Positions 1-10,339 of a stretch of DNA of 64,000 nt are shown here, one piece after another. The translations under genes were made by a program, and so were the position numbers. The notes beneath the pieces are model-generated. The model saw nothing but the letters and a program-made list of their open reading frames with translations. It was not told the DNA's origin and searched no databases. The DNA comes from Linum tenue (taxonomy: Eukaryota; Streptophyta; Magnoliopsida; Malpighiales; Linaceae): the NCBI GenBank assembly GCA_946122785.1, contig CAMGYJ010000011.1, positions 42,124,513 to 42,188,512 on the forward strand. Reading direction: 5' to 3'. How positions within the stretch are numbered: position 1 is the stretch's first letter; the number at the start of each line of letters is the position of its first letter.

Positions 1-997
1 AGCTCTCCACCCTGCTTTCCTATCTACCTTTAATTGATGACATGGTAGGAAGTGAATCAACTCAGAGCTTGAAGAATTTAGTTGAGAGTTTTTTTTTTTG
101 CCTTTTAATTTAATTTGCTATGTTCTTAGATGGATCTCACAATTTTTTACCCAAGCTTTAGTTGAGAGCTTGTGGTACTGTCATAAGTTGCTGTAATTTA
201 ATTCAATAGCTACTACCTTCCGGTATTGTGATCTAGAGAGGTTTATATGTTAGTTCCCGGTATTGATTCTTCTTAGGATTGCGATATGCTTCTCTGCAGT
301 GCCCATTTGTGCAGACCTTCTAAGGATTGATGTAGCCTTTCATTGTTAGTCTATTTTATTTTCTTCAGTTGATTCCTGCCCCTTCATGTTGAAAACAACT
401 TTTTTCCGCACGGAGTATAATTGTGTACTCTTTGTTGAATGGTTTACTTCCTCATAGAAGGTTGTCATGTTTTCATCATCTCTTAATTTGACAAAAAATG
501 TACCATGAATTCTGAGCCTTTTGATTGGTTCCTATAGGTGGTGAGCAAAGGAGGAACTGAACAAGACAAATGTGAGATCATGGAAGCTGGAACTGGTCAC
601 ATTATATAGTTCTGAAAGGTGCAATGAACTGATGCTTTCGAGACCTTGATGCCTCCAACAGGTACCTTAGAAAGACAGTCTAGATAAGTATCAGGACACC
701 ATTTTCTTCTTGGGGTCCTCCGGGGTGACACTCACCTCATGTAAGAAAATGCCTTGCTAGACTTCCTTTCACTCATAGTCAATTAGAGTTTATGTCGTGC
801 TGAGTTCAGTTCTTCTGCCATTTAACTGGGTTCCTTTTCTCGAACAGACAGTCATATTCTATGACAAATTTTCTTTGCTTTGTTGATCATGAAGTGGGAA
901 AACACCGACCAGCTATGCTTCAGGAAGGAGCTTTACAGAGTGAATTCACTCTGACTTCTGGAGAATCCAGCTGCAACAAAGAAGAAATGGAATCTTG
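1..997 (+). other. Possible 3' exons of an unidentified gene
   Basis: Three stretches read like plant exons: an open frame entering at base 3 (ends about 95, contains LSTLLSYLPLIDDMVGSE), one after a TATAG acceptor at about 537 (contains CEIMEAGTGHII, then TAG at 607-609), and one at about 885-997 (contains HRPAMLQEGALQSEF, ends in TGA). They do not join cleanly into one frame that I can defend. I recognise no family. The stretch could be the tail of a gene lying mostly outside the window, or a relic. Confidence 0.2.
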
Positions 998-999
998 AA

Positions 1000-2770
1000 G
1001 GAGTTCAAGAGATGGAGTTGAGACATCCCAAAATCGATATGGAGGCAAAGTTAAGGGATTATCTAGCAGGCTACAAATGTAACCACCAATTCGGGGTACT
1101 TTCAATTTGATTTTAGTGCTTTAAAAGGGAGTTTTTCATTTCATTTACATCTGTTATATGTGTGCCATTTGATTGTTGATTTCGAAAGGATGTACGATGC
1201 TTCATTTGGACAACTTGCAGTGACTCACGTTGATTTTCTTTCTATGACTCAAAGTCAACATAATTAAGCTACTTCATGTAAAAGTATTGAGTATTTGTTG
1301 CTTTATGGGGTACAAACTTCTTTAACAACATTGTCAAAGTATTCTCGGGAAAACTTAGATACATGGATATTTTGTTGGTTTATTGGGAGGTGGAGGGAAA
1401 GAAGAGCAGGCGACGTTTGGGTTCGAATTGTGGGTTCGGGATTTGGGTTCGAAGTGTGTGGTCAGAATGGGAATGAACGAGTCGGGTGTGATTTTGTTCG
1501 AGTTAGCTTTTAGTTTTAGTTCGCTTCTTATTTCCTCTAATCTCCTATTTTCTTTCTTTTTTACTTAATCACATGACCAAGCAAATTACTGTTTGATTGT
1601 TTGTCTCTTAACTCTTTGCATCCAACCCGGTTAGCGGTTGGGTTATTTCCTTCTCAAATTACCTACATTCATTAGAACCTTTAATACTTATTGAAAAACT
1701 ACATGAATATCGAATAGGGCAACATCAATATATCAAACAGTAAACAATAAGAAGCAGCATTTGTCGGGATCTTTGAGATTCACCACTCAGATGGTTGCTG
1801 CATTACTGCATTAGATATATGCTATACTTATTAAATCAAGTTCAGAAACCACAACATCGGCCCAGGTACGAGTTAAACAAGTCACTATAGCGCGAAAAGA
1901 TAAATATAGAGACAAAGACATTTTCACTCAATTGAAACATAATTAGGGGATAATAGGAACCAGAGGTGGGTAACTGTTGTGTTCTTTAAAGTTGTTAACT
2001 TTTTGGGCCATGACATATTCTTTATAGTCGATATCTACGCAACATCAAAGGACTCAATGGAATTCATCCCCTTCTATAAGTATTATTGTTTAAAAATTTA
2101 GTTACTAATTTCATAAGGTATTTAAGTTCTTGAAAACGTATGTTTCTGTTGATTTTCATTGTACTTGAAATTTTAGAATTAATGTATTTTTGTCAATCTT
2201 GCCCTCCATCAAAAAAGGTCCCTTGAAGAGTTTTCTTGGTGGGCTGCAACTTTTAGTTTCAGAGTCAACAATAATTCTTAATGAAAATATGAATCCATTG
2301 ATTAACATAAAATTATAAAATATAAAATAAAATTCATCCGACCAACGGGTCGGGTAAGAGCTAGTAAGTAATTAAGGCTGAAATAAATCACAAGTTAAAA
2401 TAATTTAAACCAGCCCAATATATAAACAATTCTTGTATCGGCATATCCTCTTCCATCAATAGAAGTTGTACATGTTGCTATAACTTGAAGAAGAATTATT
2501 TGTCATCGACTGGAATCACGGATCTGGCTATAACATTTTCCTTTGGATATGGTTTGTAACATTACCATCATGTTTTCTCGTGTGATACCTTATTTTATAG
2601 AATTCTGTTATTCAACAGCAAATTTTGTACAATTGACAAAAAGGATTCTCCATTAAAATTTGGCTGGAATTGTTAATGAATCAAAACTTCATTGTCATCA
2701 TCCACTCAAAGGTTATCGTCATCATCAAAGCAACCCCAATTACTACCCTTAAATCCATTGCGGCTTGATT
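1000..2770. other. Intergenic, no gene seen
   Basis: AT-rich DNA with only short chance open frames. I see no recognisable protein, RNA gene or bounded repeat. Confidence 0.5.
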
Positions 2771-2777
2771 CTCAAAG

Positions 2778-3250
2778 ATGCCGATACACATGCTGATTGA
2801 ATGCTCTAGCTTGGAGTTTGGAATTCCGGGAGACACCGATGAGTTGGAGCTGATCTCCATCAATGCCACGCAGAGGCTGCTAGTGAATTCGTTGCGGCAC
2901 CCGAGCTCCGGCGGAGAGGGGGCTCAATTGGTAAGGATTTAATTATGAGCCTAGGGTAGAATTCAATCATGGCGGCGGTGGGGTTTGATATGTTTGACTG
3001 GAGAGGGAAGAGGATTGATTCGTCGATTGTTCAGAAGCTTGCTGGGAGGAAGGGGATTTCGCTTGGATGTGGGTCTCTACGGAACGTGGGATCGCCGGAG
3101 AAGAGAGATGATGGTTTTATAGTGACGTCGGTGATTGGAATGGTGACTAGGGTTGCGGGAGAAGAGAACAGTGTCAGGATTACGGTGGTAACGACGGCGA
3201 TTAGGACGGTGATGTGGGGTTGCCCGAGAAGAGATTCGGTGGTTGGATAA
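2778..3250 (+). pseudogene. Relic of a plant MOCOS-like PLP-dependent transferase
   Basis: Seen: one frame has a stretch containing ELELISINATQRLLVNSLRHP and then QLVRI. After a small frame break comes PRVEFNHGGG, then FDMFDWRGKRID, VQKLAGRKGISL, SLRNVGSP and a stretch ending near VTSVIGMVT. In the plant molybdenum-cofactor-sulfurase-like (class V aminotransferase fold) family the C-terminal part runs YLINWLVNAL...LVRIYGPK...FNVFDWKGEKID..LVQKLADRNNISLSYG, so order and spacing agree. The catalytic lysine region would lie upstream and is not present. Stops in the linker (TAA, TGA and TAG between 2940 and 2955) and frame changes show it cannot be translated. Inference: a C-terminal fragment of a dead gene copy. 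The family call rests on one conserved block. Confidence 0.45.
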
Positions 3251-3259
3251 GCGTGTACC

Positions 3260-4930
3260 GGACTGCTACCCTTTCACTGACGAATCGGAATTAGTGGATG
3301 GTGTACGAAGACGAATACACCGTGGAAACAACGATAGAGGCTGGAGCTCGCGTCTCGTCAGCGGAATTCTCCTGGCCGGAGTTGTGAATCGAAACGGAGA
3401 AACTTCAGATGCAGAGTGAGATGGTAGGGAAGAAGAAGAGTCGCGCCAAACGACGGCGTTGTGTGTTCTCGGCGAAAACGACAGAACGATGACGTTTCTA
3501 TATTAATGACTTATCTAGTTATTTACAGTAGTAGCGTAGCTGTCCGTCTGGGCAAAAATATATCCTGGAGGAAGCCTGGTATGAGGATTCAGTGCTCGAA
3601 CCAGGAACCACTAACCTACTTTTGCAAAAGGCACCACGTTCACCATGCTGGTTGGACTAGAGTCTTTCATTTGACACACCTACACCTTTAATTATAAACG
3701 AATAACGATTAATGGTTTATCCTAAAATTAAAGGCTAAAACTAAAGCTGTGTCTTTGTCACCATCAGCATCCACATTATGTACCCTATCATTTGGAGAGA
3801 TAATTTTCATCTATGAAATATATGAAGAACGATCGTCGAAACCGAATAAACGAGAATGGTTAAATGACGGGTTGGTGACATATATGATATATTTAACAAG
3901 ATATGTGCACACTAGTATGAAATCTTGTGACGGTTTGTTTTAAGTTGTATATGTCAAACTATTAGTCTGTAATTGTTTCATGTTGACTTTTAATTTAATT
4001 TGGAGCATAATTCAATACTTTGACTAATCGGGACCATCAATTATTATCTATTTAACTTTTGATTATATGAATATTATGGTTTGGATTTACAGAATTAGGG
4101 ATTCAAGTGAAACCATTAAAAATTACAGTATAGTATTGCGCTTCAAATCCGATTGATTCGTGATCTAAATAGCAAAATACGATGGACATTCGTATATTGT
4201 TGTGAAATGAGAAACCTTAACCAAACAAAATGTCTGAGAATTGTTACTTCATATTGTTGATAACATATGTAAAGACAAAAAATAATATAGTGATACGGTA
4301 TAATACAATATGAATAAAAAATTTGATTGGCACACATACTTATACAAAATTAGTGTTGAATATTACACAAAATCTAGGTTTAATGAAATGTTGTTTATAA
4401 TTGTTAAATTGTGTATTGGTTATAGCCAACAAAGGTCTTTCACGGGCTTCATTATCCGCTTGATTAGATATATGGCAATCACATGCTCCGCACGATCAGT
4501 TCTCATAGTTATCCCACGTGCAAACGAGTCATATTCAATAGGTTGACTTTTGGTTGACTTCTATCGTTGTTTCTCAATACTGGAAACCCAACTGTCTCAA
4601 TCTTTTTTATGTGACAACATATACTTTCTTTTAATCCGACGTTGTTTCCCTGTTACAAAGCCTAATTATATATGTCAGTTTAAATTACAAGGTGTAATTA
4701 CATATTAGATTATGTTGAAGGTAAAGGCTAATTAACCAAACTACATATGTGGTTTCACTTGAAGATTTGTATTTTCTTCACCAACAAGTGAACAAAACCA
4801 CATGTCGTTGTTTAAAATCAATAAAATAAGTGTAATCGTAAATAATATGCATGAAAGATTAACAATTTGAGCATGTAAGAGATAGGGATAATATTTATTT
4901 TAATTCAAATGAATTTATGCTTTAACATCA
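3260..4930. other. Intergenic, no gene seen
   Basis: Mixed AT-rich sequence. The stretch at 3,540-3,680 contains, on the minus strand, GGTTCCTGGTTCGAGC, which resembles a pol III B box, but no full tRNA or SINE could be built around it. Confidence 0.4.
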
Positions 4931-4947
4931 TGAACATATTAAATTCT

Positions 4948-5289
4948 TGGGTAATGTTCATTTTTTATTCAAATTCTTTTTAGATTCTTTTATATTATTC
5001 AAACCTATCGAAATACTAACAATTAATCAAATGTTAACTTTCAGTTAGCAATTTTGTTAGTAATATTGACTTGACAAATATGATACTGACTTGGAAGAGA
5101 TACATGAATGTCAACATTCCAAAAATTTGTACTTTAACTGAGAAAAGGGTTACAAAATTATTAACAATAACGTAAAAATGGCTAATATTTTGATACATCA
5201 TGAAATATTTGGCTAATTAATAGAATTTTAATAGGTTTGGATAAGATAAAAGAATCTAAAAATGTTTGGATAAAAAATACACATTACCC
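4948..5289. mobile_element. MITE with long inverted repeats and an 8-bp target duplication
   Basis: The left end (GGGTAATGTTCATTTTTTAT) and the reverse complement of the right end (GGGTAATGTGTATTTTTTAT) match for roughly 65-85 bp, including the inner block TTTTTAGATTCTTTTAT. The 342-bp element is flanked by TAAATTCT at 4940-4947 and again at 5290-5297. It has no coding capacity. An 8-bp duplication is usual for hAT-type elements, so I infer a non-autonomous hAT-like MITE. Confidence 0.75.
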
Positions 5290-5299
5290 TAAATTCTAT

Positions 5300-6048
5300 T
5301 TGTGCTTAAACTGAAAATAACTAATAACATTTAAATTTCCCTCTAATTAATCCAAAAAATATTTCCCTCTATTTTTCGTTACTAATGCAGATTACTGCTT
5401 TGCTGGAGGAAAAGTTCAAAAGATTATTTGCAATACATTTCTCACTAAATTTACTATTACAAACTAACCAATTGGTGGAGGCAAAATTCAAACGTGAAAC
5501 AAAATTTAACATTTTCAAAATTTCCTTTCTCACTCTTTTTAGAAGAACACCTTTTTTATCCGCCAAAAAATTGGACTTCTCTTTTCAATGAGAGCCGCTT
5601 GCTCTTGTGGTAGCCAGGACTCGCTCTTTCTTCTCGTTTTGCTTCACAAACTTCTTGTTCTTGGTTTCTGATTTTGTCGTGATGATTTAAATTGCATCGG
5701 ATCAGACAAATAATTGGCAACCAAAAGTCACATGTTTGAGTCCATTTAAATTGCACTGGACCTTGTGAAGCCAAGCACGGCCTCAACCAGAGCAAAAAAC
5801 TAGAGCCCATATTACCCAAAGGATTTACCACCACCAAATTTTTTATAGTAAGTGGGGTAGTGGAGTTACCGGGAACCACCGATGTGGTACTTTTCTAGCA
5901 CTATCTCCTCTTTTCTTCTTTGACCTGGCTAATGGCTATAACCTTCATACAACTTAGATTGATATTCCTTCTCCATTGGAAAGCCACGTAAGGCTATGGT
6001 CAGAATTCCAACCACAACAGCAAGAAAGTAGGATACCATGAAAACATA
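5300..6048. other. Intergenic, no gene seen
   Basis: AT-rich then mixed sequence. Open frames on both strands here have no recognisable domain. Confidence 0.4.
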
Positions 6049-6816
6049 GGGCCCGTTTAGTATTGTTGCTTGTTTTTGTTTCCTGTTGTGTTTTAAGAAA
6101 TTTAGAAAACCAAGAAAAAAAATCGTGTTTAGTTGGGTTTTTATTTTTTGTTGTGAATCAGAGTTGCACAACAAGGCCCAAATATGAGAAACAACAATTT
6201 ATAGCTTTGGATCTGATTCTTAAACATGTTGCACACGGGATTCCTATTGGTTGGGCGCTTGATTTCATTAAAACATACCAGTTTTCGAATCCCCACAGAA
6301 GCATTTTTTTTTTAACACAACCGCCCCCCAAAACCCTACTTCAACATAATTATCAGCCACCCTTACCCTTTTCCATCTTCTTCTTCTTCTCGACAGAGAG
6401 TGCCGCCCCCAACCCATTTTCTTCTCGCAGGTCGCCGTCGCCCAGCCTCTGCGCGCGACCCCCCCTTCCCCCCCCCCCCGCCTCCGCCCAGCGCCGCCCC
6501 GCCTCCGCCCGCGCAGCCGCCCAGCGCCGCCTCGCCTCCGCCCGCCGCAGCCGCCCAGCCCGCCGACGTCCGCCCGCGCAACCGTGCTTCCTCCACCGGC
6601 CGCCGACCACTTTCCCTCCATATCTCTTTTTCTAGTTTTTAGTTCTTATAGTAGTAACTAAACGCGTTTTTGTTTTTTGTTGTCAGCTTTCATAATTTTT
6701 CAGATTTATCAACTAAACAGGTTTGTGTTTTCTGTTTTTTTCCTGTTGTGGTTGTACATCTGTTTACACAACACCGCTGCAACCACAACAGCAACAAAAT
6801 GATACTAAACGGGCCC
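6049..6816. mobile_element. Non-autonomous TIR element with GC-rich cargo
   Basis: The left end starts GGGCCCGTTTAGTAT. The reverse complement of the right end starts with the same 15 bases. ATA flanks both sides (6046-6048 and 6817-6819), consistent with a 3-bp target duplication. GTTTAGTT-type motifs recur inside both ends. The ends and a 3-bp duplication fit the PIF/Harbinger style, which is an inference. The centre (about 6,410-6,620) is very GC-rich, with repeated CGCCTCCGCCC and CAGCCGCCCAGCGCC motifs, unlike the AT-rich ends. Long proline/arginine/alanine open frames on both strands there are low-complexity by-products, not a recognised protein. Confidence 0.65.
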
Positions 6817-7039
6817 ATAGTATTCAGTTGGATTCTTGTTGTTCCAACCAGGGAATGGCTTCCCAATTTCTGTATCTTCATTCATTCTTAAATCTTAACC
6901 CATTACCCATTACATATTCTTAACCCATTACATATTCTAAGTACTTTAAATACTCATGCTTTAAATTAGTTTAAGAATAATGAACTCATAGTTTAGTGTG
7001 CTTAAGAAGTGTGTGATACTTAAATATTTTTATTTATTA

Positions 7040-7575
7040 GGCATGACTCGAGCTTGTTCGCGAGCCTTCGAGCTGAACATGGTATGGCTCGAATTCGGCT
7101 CGTTCAGTTAACGTGCTTGTTTGCAAGCCGACTCAGTTAAGACGAGTCGATTATCAAACGAGTTTTTCTCGAGTCAAACGCCGAGCCGTTAATGAGCGGC
7201 TTGGTTCATTAACAACCGTGAGTGTATCTAGAAATATCAAATTTCTCATAATCAAAGAATTTTATATTTTCATTTGGGTCATCTATAAATAAGAATAATG
7301 GATCAAATAACAAACAACGAATCAAACAGAATCAAGTTAAATATGTTTGATATTATCAATTATTTCTCATTTGTTATAATTTTATACCCAAGTGCATCGC
7401 AATCATTAAATATCCAAAATAGGAATATTTCTTATATCGTAATTTGGTTGTAAACAAGTCAAGCTAAGTCGAGTTTTTACCTAGCTCATACTCAAGAGTT
7501 CGGCCTCGAATCGTTTACTAAAATTCAACACAAACTCGAATATTATGAGCTCACTAGCTCTACTTGAATCTATTT
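7040..7575. mobile_element. Degenerate transposon-like repeat rich in GAGCTCG/CTCGAG words
   Basis: The left part has CTCGAGCTTGTTCGCGAGCC and several GGCTCG/GAGCC words. The right part, reverse complemented, has related GAGCTAGTGAGCTC and GATTCGAGGCC words. This GAGCTxGTTCGCGAGCC style is common in plant non-autonomous DNA transposons. I could not define clean ends or a target duplication, so boundaries are rough. Confidence 0.3.
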
Positions 7576-7579
7576 TAAT

Positions 7580-8195
7580 AATGTAAAATGTAGTGCTTAA
7601 GATACCCTACCGATCGTTCAGACAGAAAAATACATAGATCGACAATTATCTTTTGCACTATATTTGGTCGTCATAAACCCAATTCGCCTAAACCTAATTC
7701 ACGGTGAACCTCCATCGCCATCATCCAATCGCCGACACACATGGAAGTTGAAGATCAAACTTGATGACGAACGACCAACAAACCCATAAGAAAATTAGTC
7801 GTTTACGCCATTTACTATAATTTTTTGGGATGTCATTTATCGTTAAATAACATAAGCAAATTATAATTTATGAAATAATTATGATACCAAAATAGAAAAG
7901 AAATTGAAGCAGAGTAATTACTTATAATTTCCCGCTAATTTGAAATTATAAAAAAAAAATACGGGAGTCAGAAAATGAAAACATTAAAATTCTCCCTCTT
8001 TGTTTTTTCAGAAACCCTGTTTTTATCCGCCAAAACAAAATTTCATTTCTTTGCAACCCTTCGCATCCCACTGAAACAGAATACACACTTTCATTCTCTT
8101 TCCATTAATCGTTTGATGTTTCTGGGAAATCTGGTCGATTTGGGGTCTTCGAAGCTGGTCCACTTTGCCGGCGGCCGAAGGTGTGGCCTTGTCGA
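7580..8195. other. Intergenic, no gene seen
   Basis: AT-rich with short open frames and no recognisable domain. It leads into the F-box relic transcribed from the opposite strand. Confidence 0.4.
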
Positions 8196-8199
8196 TGAG

Positions 8200-8535
8200 C
8201 ACGCGGAGAAGTAAGCTTCCGAATCTCTGCACTTCCCTCACCCCGATTCGGCTTTGATTCGCTGAAACGGCGATTGGTTCAGGTTCATGCTCTGGTAGCG
8301 AGCAACGAAACGGCGATTGAAGCTGGGATCGGAAGGGAGATCCACGATTGCAGTCGCGTTTGCAGAGGAAGGCGGATCTTGGACTGTGGAGGCGAATCAG
8401 AATCTCGACGAGGAGGTCGTCTCCGAGTTTGCTGATGGCGCAAGGAGGGTTTCCTTCTGAACTGATTCGCCACCGTTTTCTGGGGGCGGGACGGTGGAAG
8501 AGCTCGCTTAACGGCAGTCCCATTCCTCGTTGCAT
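8200..8535 (-). pseudogene. F-box domain relic
   Basis: On the minus strand one frame reads ISKLGDDLLVEILIRL, then SPRSAFLCKRDCNR, which matches the first half of plant F-box domains (DDLLxEILxRLPxxSxxxxKxVCKRW), the Skp1-binding segment of SCF ubiquitin ligase receptors. After CNR the reading moves to another frame (WISL then ...SIAVSLLATRA), where a family member would run RWxSLISDPSFxRRF. The motif therefore carries a frameshift, and no downstream kelch, LRR or FBA domain is visible. Inference: a truncated, dead F-box gene fragment. Confidence 0.5.
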
Positions 8536-8803
8536 TTGGCGAGACCATGGCGATAGACAAACAGACGGTTTGAGGGAAGATAACTCCGATGCCGGCGCCG
8601 GGGGAGAAAAGATTCCTTAGTTTACTGGCTTTTCCACTGGGAATATTTGATCTTGATTCTCGACATCTTCTTGCAGCACATGACCAGTTGTTGTATGTTC
8701 CATCTCGTCTTATTTTAAGCGTATTTCTCTATTTTTGTCTTTGCTCCTTGCCGATCTTTTCCACCTAATAAGTGGACTACCTTCCTACTACCAGCCTAGT
8801 TAT

Positions 8804-9227
8804 TCTGCTAACTTGAAAATTCGTTAGTATATACTAACTAATATCCAAAATGTATGAACTAATATCCAAGTCTGCTGAGTATCTAGATAGCACACACTAG
8901 TATTCTAAACATCACAAACTAGTATCCAGATAGCAGATACCAACTAATGTCCACAATCAACCAACTAGTATTCAATATGGATACTATTATGTGTTATCTG
9001 GATATTCTTATGGGTTATCTGGATACTAATTATATGTTGTATTGATACTATTCTGTGTTGTCTAGATATTAGTTTGTGAATTTGGGATAATAGTTGATTC
9101 ATGGTGGATATCAGTTAGCAAACTTTGAATACTAGTCTGTGCTCTCTAGATACTTTAGTACTTGGATACTAGTTCATGTATTTTGGATATCAGTTAGTAT
9201 CTGCTAACGAATTTTCAAGTTAGCAGA
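8804..9227. mobile_element. Foldback MITE with very long inverted repeats
   Basis: The left end TCTGCTAACTTGAAAATTCG is repeated exactly as the reverse complement at the right end. Similarity continues inward through ACTAACTGATATCCAAAAT-like and TAGTATCCA words for about 150-200 bp per arm, so most of the 424 bp folds into a hairpin. The motif GGATAC/GTATCC recurs throughout. No coding frame. I found no convincing target duplication. Confidence 0.65.
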
Positions 9228-9340
9228 TTAACTTTTCCCCCTACTACGATGCTTGCCTTCTTAGTTCTTACCCTCATCTTAATCTAATCTAGATGCATAG
9301 CTTTAAAATGACTTGAGGTTGGTTGCTGTTGAGTTAACAG

Positions 9341-10020
9341 GAACTGGAATTTGGATGGCAAATAGTGCTGGGTACAATTGTTGGATTCTTGGGAGCAGCA
9401 TTTGGGAGTGTGGGTGGTGTTGGTGGAGGTGGCATTTTCGTTCCTATGCTTAGCCTAATTGTTGGGTTTGATCCCAAATCCTCAACTACCATCTCTAAAT
9501 GTAAGATTACACGTTTTGGAATGACAGTAAAGCTAAAGACTAAGTGGCATTGCTGAAGTTAATTGAATTGATGAATGTGTGTATGATAATTTTCTTGTCG
9601 TTTAGGTATGATAATGGGTTCAGCTGCATAAACTGTGTACTATAATCTTAGGCTACAGCATCATACACTTGACATGCCAATCATTGATTATGATTTGGCT
9701 CTACTGATCCAGCCCGTGCTTATGCTAGGAATTAGTATCGGTGTGACTTTTAATGTCATCTTCGCCGACTGGATGGTTACTGTCCTGCTTATTGCTCTGT
9801 TTATAGGTAATAAATCTTCTCAGAGGCAATAGCGCTGAAGAGCAAAGGGGAGTATGAAGTCGCTTGCGAGCACGCCCACTCATGCTGTGTCCTGCTGGCG
9901 AAAATTGACAAGTTCAAATTATATGGCTGCAACACCTTCGTGGGCTGTGTATGGAGCTGAAGAAGGAGGGTTTGATCCTGTTCAAGCTCGGTATAGGAAA
10001 GAGCAGAATCATGGACCAAA
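9341..10020 (+). pseudogene. Truncated TauE/SafE (sulfite exporter-like) membrane protein relic
   Basis: Exon 1 (about 9,344-9,500, after a CAG acceptor) encodes [19 protein letters not shown], a glycine-rich [13 protein letters not shown] segment and [11 protein letters not shown]. Exon 2 (about 9,606-9,808) encodes MIMGSAA, a TAA stop at 9629-9631, then TVYYNLRLQHHTLDMPIIDY and a hydrophobic segment ending near MVTVLLIALFIG. This is the N-terminal half of plant TauE/SafE family proteins, multi-pass membrane proteins related to sulfite/organosulfur exporters. The stop replaces a serine position (TCA to TAA). Only about 120 residues of a protein usually above 400 are present. The next 180 bp hold exon-like frames (one containing MAATPSWAVYGAEEGGFDP) that do not resemble the TauE second half and that I cannot name. 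Confidence 0.75.
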
Positions 10021-10339
10021 GGCCTGAGTCTTGACCGATCAGGTTTGAGAGTCGGGTCTCTGCTTAGATTATTTTCACTAAAGAGAAGATGAAGAAGACA
10101 ACAAAGTTAAAATCAAAGCAGCCTTGCAAAAAATGCACGAGGTATGTCCTTGAATAACTAAGAACTCATTTCCAACTCTCTATGTTTGTCAAACCAAAAA
10201 ATAAACCGTCAAAGGCTGCACTTGTTGTAAAACAACCAAGCTAAAAGATTCTGTCCCATCAATTTCAATTAAAAAATAACAAAAACTGAGTCCTTTTCAA
10301 CTCCTTGCTCTGGATGTTGTTCAACTTCTTGTCCTGTCT

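Noticed and set aside
3560..3690. tRNA-derived SINE or tRNA gene on the minus strand (GGTTCGAGC B-box-like)
   Set aside because: No convincing A box, cloverleaf, tail or target duplication.
6268..6642. Several overlapping open frames rich in Pro, Arg, Ala or Gly on both strands
   Set aside because: They come from one GC-rich repeat and appear in every frame, so they are composition artefacts, not genes.
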